Of a stretch of DNA of 53,371 nt, positions 18,508 to 26,301 are shown piece by piece; within the stretch, counting starts at the first letter, position 1; the number at the start of each line of letters is the position of its first letter. The notes beneath the pieces were generated by a model. The model saw only the letters and a program-made list of their open reading frames with translations. It made no database searches and was not told the DNA's origin. Origin of the DNA: an uncultured Christensenella sp. (GTDB lineage Bacteria; Bacillota; Clostridia; Christensenellales; Pumilibacteraceae); assembly GCA_949948785.1 (NCBI GenBank), contig CATLGX010000006.1, positions 1-53,371 of the forward strand. The letters are read 5' to 3'. A program made the translations under genes and the position numbers.

Positions 18508-18984
18508 ATGAGTAAGATTTTGGTAGCGTATTTTTCGTGCGGCGGCGATACAAAGCGCGTCGCGGAAGAAGTTGCGGCGGCGTGCGGCGCGGATATATAC
18601 GAGATTAAGCCCAAAGTTCCGTACACCGAAGCCGACCTCGATTGGAAAGACAAGGACAGCCGTACATCGGTGGAAATGCGCGCGCTTTCCCGTCCCGAAA
18701 TAGAGGGGAGCGTTCACAATATGGCAAGCTACGACAAAGTGCTTGTCGGGTTCCCCGTCTGGTGGTATATGGCGCCCATGATTGTCAATACGTTTCTCGA
18801 AAGCTACGACTTTTCCGGTAAGACAATCGTGCCGTTCGCAACCAGCGGCGGAAGCGATATAATCAAGGCGGAAGCCGTGCTTAAAGCGCGTTGCGCACCC
18901 GACACCGAGTGGCTTGACGGAAAGTTGTTAAACGGAGTTTCCGCCGCCGATATAAAGGCGTGGGTGGACAGCCTCGGACTTTGA
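18508..18984 (+). CDS. Flavodoxin
   Basis: 158 residues. The N-terminal [20 protein letters not shown] is an FMN phosphate loop, and [19 protein letters not shown] with FATSGGSD are the flanking FMN-ring contacts of short flavodoxins of the type common in gut Clostridia. It probably shuttles single electrons at low potential or acts as an FMN-dependent reductase. Own promoter and Shine-Dalgarno site; it ends at a terminator shared with ldh. Confidence 0.88.
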   Translation: MSKILVAYFSCGGDTKRVAEEVAAACGADIYEIKPKVPYTEADLDWKDKDSRTSVEMRALSRPEIEGSVHNMASYDKVLVGFPVWWYMAPMIVNTFLESYDFSGKTIVPFATSGGSDIIKAEAVLKARCAPDTEWLDGKLLNGVSAADIKAWVDSLGL

Positions 18985-19003
18985 TAGGGAATTAAGTAAA
19001 CAA

Positions 19004-19046
19004 TTTTAAAAGGACGACCGCAGTAATCGGCCGTCCTTTTAATTAA
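19004..19046. terminator. Bidirectional terminator between flavodoxin and ldh
   Basis: TTAAAAGGACG (19006-19016) pairs with CGTCCTTTTAA (19032-19042), extended inward by CCG/CGG. A-rich and T-rich flanks on both sides allow termination in both directions. Confidence 0.85.
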
Positions 19047-19984
19047 AATCCTATGCTTTTTATCGCGTCTTTGAGAGTTTTTGCCGATAGCGCGAGCTTG
19101 GCGCGCTCTTCGTCGTCGAGGTCGATGTCGAGCACGTCCTCCGCGCCGCAAGAGCCGACGAGCGTCGGCACCGATATATACATGTCGTCAAGCCCGTAAT
19201 GCCCGTTTACAAGCGTGCTCAGCGGCATAATCGAATGTTCGTCGCGCACAATGCACTCGCATATTCGACGTACTGCCGCGGCTATGCCGTAGTAGGTTGC
19301 GCCTTTGCGCGCTATGATTTCGTATGCGGAGTTTTTGACGTCGTTTTCGAGCGTCTTTCTGTTTTCCGCGTGGCGTGTAAAGCCTTTCAGCGAGCAGTAA
19401 TCAGACAGTTTTACTCCGCTCACATTGGCGCTCGACCACACGGCAAGCTCGCTGTCGCCGTGTTCTCCGACGACGAAAGCGTGTACGCTGCGCGGGTCGA
19501 CGTTGAGCCGTTTCCCGAGCATAAACCTAAGCCTTGCCGTGTCGAGCACAGTGCCGCTGCCGAAAACCCTGTTGTGCGGATAGCCGGACAGTTTATACGT
19601 TACGTAAGACAGTACGTCGACGGGGTTGGAGACCACGAGAATAAAACAGTTTCGGTTGTGCGCGGTAATGCGCGGCACGATTGATTTCAAAATGCCGACA
19701 TTTTTGTTTATGAGGTCGAGTCTTGTTTCGTTAGGTTTTTGCGCCGCGCCCGCCGCTATAATAACGATGCCGCAGTCCGATATGTCGGCGTAGTCGCCCG
19801 CGCGCACTTCAACGGGCGAGATATACGGATTGCAGTGCGACAAATCCATTGCTTCGCCCTCGGCGCGTTCGGCGTCGCGGTCGATTAAAATCATATCTGT
19901 GAAGTATCCGCTCTCCATGAGCGCGAATCCTACGGTCGCGCCGACCGCGCCGCAACCTATAACCGCGATTTTACGTAAGTCCAT
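19043..19984 (-). CDS. ldh: L-lactate dehydrogenase
   Basis: 313 residues. It interconverts pyruvate and L-lactate with NAD(H), a fermentation exit in the cytosol. The NAD motif GCGAVGATVG is at 10-19; the substrate-specificity loop AAQKPNETR has Gln82, typical of lactate rather than malate dehydrogenase, and Arg88. The catalytic histidine is H175 in GEHGDS. Length is normal. It is transcribed on its own, convergent with flavodoxin and divergent from the phosphohexomutase. No convincing promoter or ribosome site is visible in the divergent spacer. Confidence 0.92.
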   Translation of the reverse strand: MDLRKIAVIGCGAVGATVGFALMESGYFTDMILIDRDAERAEGEAMDLSHCNPYISPVEVRAGDYADISDCGIVIIAAGAAQKPNETRLDLINKNVGILKSIVPRITAHNRNCFILVVSNPVDVLSYVTYKLSGYPHNRVFGSGTVLDTARLRFMLGKRLNVDPRSVHAFVVGEHGDSELAVWSSANVSGVKLSDYCSLKGFTRHAENRKTLENDVKNSAYEIIARKGATYYGIAAAVRRICECIVRDEHSIMPLSTLVNGHYGLDDMYISVPTLVGSCGAEDVLDIDLDDEERAKLALSAKTLKDAIKSIGF

Positions 19985-20031
19985 AATAATAGTAAGCGCA
20001 AAATAGGTCGGGGTTATGCGACAAATAACGC

Positions 20032-20060
20032 TTGACAGCGCCGACTGAATTTGATAGAAT
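20032..20060 (+). promoter_or_regulatory. Promoter of the phosphohexomutase operon
   Basis: TTGACA (20032-20037), 17-bp spacer, TAGAAT (20055-20060). The expected leader is about 80 bases, long enough to include the hairpin at 20096-20133. Confidence 0.8.
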
Positions 20061-20095
20061 AAAACTTGATGAATACGTTAGCAAAATTTCAATCG

Positions 20096-20133
20096 GAGAA
20101 GTGTAACCGAGTGGTATACAGTTCTCTTTTTTT
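20096..20133 (+). promoter_or_regulatory. Leader hairpin with T-run (possible attenuator)
   Basis: GAGAA (20096-20100) and GTGTA (20101-20105) pair with TTCTC (20122-20126) and TATAC (20115-20119) around the loop ACCGAGTGG. Seven T follow (20127-20133), directly before the ribosome site AAGGGGG (20134-20140) and GTG start. It has the form of an intrinsic terminator placed inside the 5' leader. Its 5' half reads like the first 20 or so bases of a tRNA-Ser. Confidence 0.5.
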
Positions 20134-20146
20134 AAGGGGGTAAATT

Positions 20147-21775
20147 GTGCGGGACGCAAAAGCAATGTATTCCGAATGGCTTGAAAAAGCAGAGCTGTGC
20201 AAAGCGGAACTTCTGGCGATGAAAGACGACGAAGCTTTCGACGCGTTTTACAGAGATTTGGAGTTCGGCACGGCGGGGCTTCGCGGCGTTATCGGCGCGG
20301 GTACGAACAGGCTTAACGTCTATACGATAGGCGGAGTTACGCAAGGACTTTGCGATTATCTTAAAGCGCATGTAAAAAATCCTACGGTTGCGATAAGCTA
20401 CGATTCGCGCCATTTCTCGGAAGAGTTCGCGCGGCATGCGGCGGCGGTGCTCTCGCATAACGGTATAAAATCGTTTATCACGAAAGAACTTAAACCTACG
20501 CCGTATTTGTCGTTTATGACGCGGCATTTTTCGTGCGACGCGGGTATTATGATAACCGCGAGCCACAATCCGGCTAAGTTCAACGGCTATAAAGTTTACG
20601 GCAGCGACGGCTGTCAGGTAACGGACGCCGCCGCCGCGGAAATTTTTTCGTATATTCGAAAAGTAGATGTTTTCGACGTTGCGGCAGACGAGTTCGCCTC
20701 TGCCGTAAAATCCGGAACAATAGAATTCGTCGATGTTACTCGCGAGTATCTCGACGAGGTATATAAACGTTCGGTCGGCAAGGCGCGCGACGTAAGAATA
20801 GCTTACACGCCGTTAAACGGCACTGGTTGCGATATCGTGCCGCAAATGCTCGGCGAACGCGGCTTTAAAGACGTTGTTATCGTCAGCGAGCAGGCGCGTC
20901 CCGACGGCGCGTTCCCGACCTGCTCGTACCCCAATCCCGAAAAAGCCGAGGCGTTGAGACTCGCGGTAGAACTCGGTCGGAGAGAGAACTGCGACGTTGT
21001 TATCGGCACCGACCCCGATGCCGACAGACTGGGCGCGGCGGTGAGAACCGCGGACGGATACAGGCTCATAACGGGGAACGAGATGGGCGTGCTTTTGATA
21101 GATTATATTTTCTCGCACGCGAAAAACCTGCCCGAAAAGCCCGTGGTCGTAAAAACCATCGTAACTACCGACCTTGCCGTCGAAGTGGCGAAAGCCTACG
21201 GCGCCGAAGTTCGCGAAGTGCTTACGGGATTTAAGTACATAGGCGAGACCGTCAAAAAACTTGAAGAAAAAGGCGAGGGCGAGCGGTTTGTGTTCGGATA
21301 CGAAGAGAGCTACGGGTATCTTTCCGGCGCTTATGTGCGCGATAAGGATGCCGTGGTCGCTACAATGCTTGTCGCCGAAATGACCGCCGATTACAAGGCG
21401 GCGGGCAAGACGCTTGCCGACGTTCTCGACGGCATATATGACAAATACGGCAGATATTACCACCGCACGGTTTCTTTCACGTACGAGGGTGCGGCGGGTG
21501 CGCAAAAGATGCGCGACGTTCTCGGCGCAATACGCAATAACCCGCCTGCCGACATCGACGGCTCGAAAGTGGTAAAATCAATAGATTATCTTACGCAGAC
21601 GGAGTTTGATTTGCCCCGAGCGGACGTACTCTCGTTCAAGGCGGAGGACGGAAGCAAACTCATCGTCCGTCCGTCGGGAACGGAACCTCTTATCAAAGTG
21701 TACATCACTGCGGCGCGCGGCGGAGAAAAGCGCATAGACGCAATACTCGCCCAAGCCGAAAAATTTATGAAATAA
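20147..21775 (+). CDS. Phosphoglucomutase/phosphomannomutase family protein
   Basis: 542 residues, alpha-D-phosphohexomutase superfamily with four domains. The phosphoserine loop is TASHNP (S139), the Mg loop GTDPDADR, the sugar loop EESYGY and the phosphate loop RPSGTEP near the C-terminus. It interconverts hexose 1- and 6-phosphates, linking glycolysis with glycogen and cell-wall sugars; glucose versus mannose preference cannot be read here. The GTG start follows AAGGGGG at 6 bases. It leads an apparent operon with the glutamine synthetase-like gene, 32 bases apart with a small hairpin (21775-21794) between them. Confidence 0.9.
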   Translation: MRDAKAMYSEWLEKAELCKAELLAMKDDEAFDAFYRDLEFGTAGLRGVIGAGTNRLNVYTIGGVTQGLCDYLKAHVKNPTVAISYDSRHFSEEFARHAAAVLSHNGIKSFITKELKPTPYLSFMTRHFSCDAGIMITASHNPAKFNGYKVYGSDGCQVTDAAAAEIFSYIRKVDVFDVAADEFASAVKSGTIEFVDVTREYLDEVYKRSVGKARDVRIAYTPLNGTGCDIVPQMLGERGFKDVVIVSEQARPDGAFPTCSYPNPEKAEALRLAVELGRRENCDVVIGTDPDADRLGAAVRTADGYRLITGNEMGVLLIDYIFSHAKNLPEKPVVVKTIVTTDLAVEVAKAYGAEVREVLTGFKYIGETVKKLEEKGEGERFVFGYEESYGYLSGAYVRDKDAVVATMLVAEMTADYKAAGKTLADVLDGIYDKYGRYYHRTVSFTYEGAAGAQKMRDVLGAIRNNPPADIDGSKVVKSIDYLTQTEFDLPRADVLSFKAEDGSKLIVRPSGTEPLIKVYITAARGGEKRIDAILAQAEKFMK

Positions 21776-21807
21776 AGTCGGCTGTTACCGACTTACGGGA
21801 GTGTGCC

Positions 21808-23016
21808 ATGACGTGCTCTAAAAGCGAATTATTGGAATACGTAAAAGAAAACGATGTCAAGTTCGTAAAACTGACGTTTTGCGATTTGCTCGGGCGGCAG
21901 CGCAATATATCCGTGTTAAGCTCTCAGCTCGAAGACGCGTACGAACGGGGCGTTTCAATCGACAGTTCCGCAGTTACGGGCGTGGGCGGCGTAGACTTGA
22001 AATTGATGCCCGTATCGTCGCTGTTATCCGATTTGCCGTGGAGACCGCATTCCGGCAAGGTGGTCAGCGTGTTTTGCAGGCTTGCCAATATCGACCGCAC
22101 GCCGTATGCGTGCGACCCCATGGCGCTTCTCGAACGTCAGGTCAAGAAACTGAAAGACCTCGGGTTCACCGCCGAGGTCGCGACCGAGTGCGAGTTTTAT
22201 GTATTTAAAGAAACGGAGCAGTCGCTCGAACCGATTGACGGCGCCGATTACTGCGCGTGTTCGCCGTTCGATAAGTGCGAGAGCCTGCGCCGCGACGTTA
22301 TACTCAGTCTCGAAGACATGGGGCTTAAACCCATATCGTCGCACCACGAGCGCGGTTGCGGTCAGAACGAGATAGATTTCGAAAGCGCGGACCCGCTTTC
22401 GGCGGCGCGCAACTTCGTCATGTTTAAAGCGGCGGTTAAAAACGTGTGCGCAATGAACGGCGTGCATGCGTCGTTCCAACCCAAGCCCATGAGCGACCAG
22501 CCGGGCAGCGGACTTCATCTTTCCATTACGCTTTCGGGCAAAGATAAAGAAAAGGCGACGCGCGCTTTTGCCGAGGGTGTTTTGAGACGTTGCAGGGAGA
22601 TTTCGTGCTTTTCCAACCCCACGCTAAACAGCTATAAGCGGTTGGGCAAGTCGTACAGAATATCGTACGATAACATGCGCGGTTATGCAATGCGCATATT
22701 CGGCGACAACAACGAGATAATACAACTGCGCACGCCCGACTCGTCGTGCAATATCTTTGCGGTGCTCGCTCTTGTCTTTGCGGCGGGGCGCGAGGGCATA
22801 GAGAATAAATTGGAACTTCGGGAGCAGGGTGCGGGCGAAGAGTATTTGTTCGGCAACATTCAGGACGCGATAGCTTTTGCGCGTAAGAGCGAGTGGCTTC
22901 ACGAAAATTTCCCCGAGCAGCTCGAAAACGTGCTCGATTCTCTTTCGCACCGTTGCAGTTCCGCGCTCGGATTGAAAACGGACCTCGAATTTTTCAAGTT
23001 CTATTCGGACATTTAG
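21808..23016 (+). CDS. Glutamine synthetase family protein (short, divergent)
   Basis: 402 residues, shorter than the usual ~440 of GS-I. Beta-grasp N-domain, then catalytic landmarks ECEFYVF, GCGQNEIDFE (metal glutamates), FQPKPMSDQPGSGLH (metal His and glutamate binding) and NPTLNSYKRL. The block after NSYKRL is altered: the usual VPGYEAP is replaced by GKSYRIS, although two downstream arginines (NMRGYAMRI) are kept. It could make glutamine from glutamate, ammonia and ATP, or be a gamma-glutamyl-ligase relative. The next genes are an ANTAR regulator and purF. The ATG follows GGGAG. Confidence 0.8.
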   Translation: MTCSKSELLEYVKENDVKFVKLTFCDLLGRQRNISVLSSQLEDAYERGVSIDSSAVTGVGGVDLKLMPVSSLLSDLPWRPHSGKVVSVFCRLANIDRTPYACDPMALLERQVKKLKDLGFTAEVATECEFYVFKETEQSLEPIDGADYCACSPFDKCESLRRDVILSLEDMGLKPISSHHERGCGQNEIDFESADPLSAARNFVMFKAAVKNVCAMNGVHASFQPKPMSDQPGSGLHLSITLSGKDKEKATRAFAEGVLRRCREISCFSNPTLNSYKRLGKSYRISYDNMRGYAMRIFGDNNEIIQLRTPDSSCNIFAVLALVFAAGREGIENKLELREQGAGEEYLFGNIQDAIAFARKSEWLHENFPEQLENVLDSLSHRCSSALGLKTDLEFFKFYSDI

Positions 23017-23034
23017 ATTCGCGAGGGAAAGAGT

Positions 23035-23601
23035 TTGGAAGCGTTAATCGTCGCAAGCACCATAAAACAGCAGCACTCTCTGTCGGAGGTACTGCATGCC
23101 GTCAAGATAGACGGTGTTGTGTGCTCGTCCGCCGCAGAGGCGCGGCGCGCGACGCTTTGCCGTTCGTTCGATATGTTCGTGGTTAACGGGGGACTTCCCG
23201 ACGAGCAGGGCAACGAGCTTGCCCGCTTTATAGCGGATACGTGCGATTGCGGCGGAGTGTATATCGACGACTTCGCCGAGGTCGATATGTTTTCGGAGGA
23301 TTTGGCAGGGGTAGGCGTGCTTACGCTCGTGCGCCCCATCACCAAAACCGCGCTTGCCGAAGCGGTCAATCTGATTTCGGTAGCAAACGCGCGGGTGCGC
23401 GCGCTTAAAGCAAAGAATAACGAGCTTATGGGCAAGATTGACGATATGAAGTTTATCATGCGCGCCAAAATCGTGCTCATGCGTTCGCTCGGCTATACGG
23501 AAGAGCAGGCGCACCGATATATAGAAAAGAAGTCGATGGACATGCGCGTATCGCGGCGAAGGGTCGCGATGGACATTCTCAAAACTTACGAGGCTTACTG
23601 A
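23035..23601 (+). CDS. ANTAR-domain regulator with pseudo-receiver
   Basis: 188 residues from a TTG start behind GAGGGA. The N-terminal 120 residues have a CheY-like receiver outline but lack the phosphorylation Asp (VVNGGLPD has Asn) and the conserved Lys (LVRPI has Arg). A coiled segment (130-150) leads to a C-terminal ANTAR domain (AKIVLMRSLGYTEEQAHRYI...RRRVAMDIL). ANTAR domains bind paired hexaloop RNA hairpins and prevent termination. Its place between the glutamine synthetase-like gene and purF points to antitermination control of nitrogen or nucleotide genes, switched by something other than phosphorylation. Confidence 0.88.
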   Translation: MEALIVASTIKQQHSLSEVLHAVKIDGVVCSSAAEARRATLCRSFDMFVVNGGLPDEQGNELARFIADTCDCGGVYIDDFAEVDMFSEDLAGVGVLTLVRPITKTALAEAVNLISVANARVRALKAKNNELMGKIDDMKFIMRAKIVLMRSLGYTEEQAHRYIEKKSMDMRVSRRRVAMDILKTYEAY

Positions 23602-23604
23602 ATA

Positions 23605-24998
23605 ATGTACGACAAACTTCACGAAGAATGCGGCGTGTTCGGGATAATATCGCCAAAGCCCGTACAGACGGTTCCGCTTACGGCTACCGCGCTTCTCGCG
23701 TTGCAGCACCGCGGTCAAGAGAGCGCGGGAATAGCTACTTTCGTAGACGGCACGCTTAAATGCAAAAAGGGTATGGGACTGGTGTCGGAGATTTTTTCGC
23801 ACGATTACCTCAACTTCGTCGCCAATACGAAAATAGCAGTCGGACACGTCAGGTATTCTACGACAGGCTCGTGCAATATCGAAAACGCACAGCCCATAGA
23901 AACGGTGCACAGCAAAGTTTCGCTTGCGCTCGCCCACAACGGCAATCTTACCAATTCCGCGCAGATACGGCGCGAACTTGTGCAGTCGGGCATGGTCATG
24001 CACACGTCAAACGATACCGAGATATTGAATATCCTTATCGTTCGCAATATTATAAAAACCAACGACCTCGAAAAAGCGATAATAGACGCGATGAACTTTG
24101 TCGAGGGCGCGTTTTCCATAGTTATCGCCACAAAGGACAAGCTGATTGCCGTGCGCGACCGAAACGGTTTCCGTCCGCTTTGTATAGGAAAGCTGGGTGA
24201 ATCGGTCGTGTTCGCATCGGAAAGTTGCGCGCTCGACGCGCTCGGCGCCGAGTTCGTTCGCGACGTCAAGCCCAGCGAACTCGTAAGTTGCGATATCAAA
24301 GGCAACATGACGAGTTATATGCTCGACCGCGCGTCCCAAAGCGGATTGTGTTCGTTCGAGTTTATATACTTCGCCCGTCCCGATTCGGTGATTGACGGCA
24401 TAAGCGTGTACGACGCGCGCGTAAAAATGGGACGTGCGCTGTACCGTCAAAAACCGACCGAAGCGGATTACGTGTGCGGAGTGCCCGACTCGGGTTTGCA
24501 GGCGGCAATGGGGTACTCGCTCGAATCGGGCATACCGATGGCGCCCGCGTTCGTCAAGAACAAGTACGTAGGCAGAAGTTTTATTCTGCCCGACCAGCTG
24601 TCGCGCGAGCTTGCCGTAAATACCAAGCTCAATCCGATAAAAGCGACCGTCGAGGGCAAGCGTATAATCCTAATCGACGATTCGATAGTTCGTTCGACGA
24701 CGAGCACGCGCATTATAAAAATGCTGCGCCGCGCGGGCGCGAAGGAAGTATGCGCATCAGTTCGCCGCCGTTTAAGTACGAATGTCATTTCGGCGTCGAC
24801 ATCGACAGCAGAGAAAATCTCGTTGCAAACCATCACGATGTAGACGGCATTTGCAAGTTGATTGGCGCGGACAGTCTCGAATATCTGTCGCTTGAAAATC
24901 TTCGCGCAATCTCGCCGTCGACGTCGTTCTGTACGGGGTGCTTTACGGGCGATTATCCCGCGCCCGTGTCGCAGACCCTGAAAAACACCTTCGATTAG
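23605..24998 (+). pseudogene. purF: Amidophosphoribosyltransferase, interrupted by a frameshift
   Basis: First committed step of purine synthesis (PRPP + glutamine). It has a propeptide, nucleophile Cys10 (EECGVFGI), an Ntn glutaminase domain and the PRPP loop ILIDDSIVRSTTS. Frame 1 runs from 23605 to 24749, where it leaves the family and stops at 24843. The family sequence resumes at 24750 in the -1 frame (MRISSPPFKYECHFGVDID) and ends normally at 24998. A loss of one or four bases near 24748-24750 explains this. The C-terminal part holds the cysteines (FCTGC, ECHFG) expected to bind the [4Fe-4S] cluster. No slippery heptamer is present. It may be a true mutation or a consensus error. Confidence 0.85.
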
Positions 24999-25218
24999 AC
25001 GGCGTAGTCCTCGCCGTATGACGATTGCGTGTGCGGCTGGGTATATGGCGGTTCTGCGCTCTTGCGCGTTTTCGGACAACGGCGCGGTAAAATATAAGGC
25101 GCGCAAGCGAAACTGTCTGCGGCCGCGCGCATACGCTCACATGCAAAACTACGCGCGCAAAGCGATTGGAAACACGGTACATACAAAAACACTCGACAAG
25201 GAGAATGTTCTATAAGAC
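24999..25218 (+). other. purF-carA spacer
   Basis: 220 bases without a supported gene. A 6-bp stem hairpin (24999-25004 with 25012-25017) follows the purF stop without a T-run. AAGGAG (25198-25203) lies 15 bases before the carA ATG, unusually far. A 5-codon frame (25205-25222) starts one base after it and overlaps the carA ATG, so coupled reinitiation is possible. Confidence 0.4.
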
Positions 25219-26301
25219 ATGAAACGATACCTTATAATGAAAGACGGAACCGTTTACACGGGCGAGGCGATAGGCGCGAGCGGAACGGTCATGGGCGAAG
25301 CGGTGTTTACGACCGCTATGTGCGGATATTTGATGACGCTGACAGACCCGAGCTATTACGGTCAGATAGTGGCGCACACATTTCCGCTCATAGGCAATTA
25401 CGGCGCGATAGCGGTGGATGCTGAAAGCGAAAAACCGTATTTGTCGGGATACATAGTGCGCGAGCTTTGCGAGCACGGTTCCAACTACCGCAAGCAGGAA
25501 GAACTTGACGAGTTTTTAAAGCGCAACAATATAGTCGGCATTGCCGGCATAGACACGCGCGCGCTGACGCGCAAGATACGCTCGTCGGGCGTCATGAACG
25601 CCATGATAACCGACGACGCGAAAAATCTGCCGGCGAAGCTCGCCGAGCTTAAAAAGTTCAAAATATCAAATGCGGTAGAACATACGTCGTGTGCGCGCCC
25701 GCAAAAGCTCAACGAGAACGGCAAGTATACTGTCGTACTTTACGACTTCGGCGCAAAAAACAATATCGAGCGCATGTTGATAAAAAACGATTGCACGGTA
25801 GTGCGCGTGCCGTATAACACGACGGCGGAAGAAGCGCTCGCTTATCGTCCCGACGGAATAATGCTGAGCAACGGCGGCGGCGACCCCAAGGACAACGTCG
25901 CGGTTATAGAAGAGCTTAAAAAACTGATAGACAGCGACGTGCCCATGTTCGGTATTTGTCTCGGGCATCAGCTTTTGGCGCTCGCGCACGGGTTTGAAAC
26001 CGTCAAACTCAAATACGGACACCGCGGCGCAAACCAGCCGGTCAAAGACGTCGTTACGGGCAGGACGTTTATAACAAGCCAGAACCACGGTTATGCGGTT
26101 AAGCCCGACAGTGTAGACCCCGAAGTCGCTTCGGTGCGTTTTACAAACGCCAACGACAAGACGGTTGAAGGCGTGGACTACAACAGCGGACGAATATTTA
26201 CCGTTCAGTTTCACCCCGAAGCGTGCGGCGGACCTAAGGATACCGAATACATTTTCGGTCGTTTCGTAGACATCATGGAGAAATATCATGCCGAGAGATA
26301 A
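25219..26301 (+). CDS. carA: Carbamoyl-phosphate synthase small (glutaminase) subunit
   Basis: 360 residues. It releases ammonia from glutamine for CarB. N-terminal CPSase_sm domain (with TDPSYYGQIV), then class I glutamine amidotransferase with nucleophile motif GICLGHQ and the catalytic His/Glu in QFHPEACGG. The start is fixed by an in-frame stop just upstream (25213). It overlaps carB by 14 bases, indicating translational coupling. Confidence 0.96.
   Translation: MKRYLIMKDGTVYTGEAIGASGTVMGEAVFTTAMCGYLMTLTDPSYYGQIVAHTFPLIGNYGAIAVDAESEKPYLSGYIVRELCEHGSNYRKQEELDEFLKRNNIVGIAGIDTRALTRKIRSSGVMNAMITDDAKNLPAKLAELKKFKISNAVEHTSCARPQKLNENGKYTVVLYDFGAKNNIERMLIKNDCTVVRVPYNTTAEEALAYRPDGIMLSNGGGDPKDNVAVIEELKKLIDSDVPMFGICLGHQLLALAHGFETVKLKYGHRGANQPVKDVVTGRTFITSQNHGYAVKPDSVDPEVASVRFTNANDKTVEGVDYNSGRIFTVQFHPEACGGPKDTEYIFGRFVDIMEKYHAER

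Noticed and set aside
24474-24998. Separate gene in the second frame at the purF 3' end
   Set aside because: Only the part after 24750 shows similarity, and it is the missing C-terminus of PurF, so it is one broken gene.
25018-25215. 65-codon frame between purF and carA
   Set aside because: No ribosome site, no similarity and compositionally noisy; the spacer is better read as non-coding.
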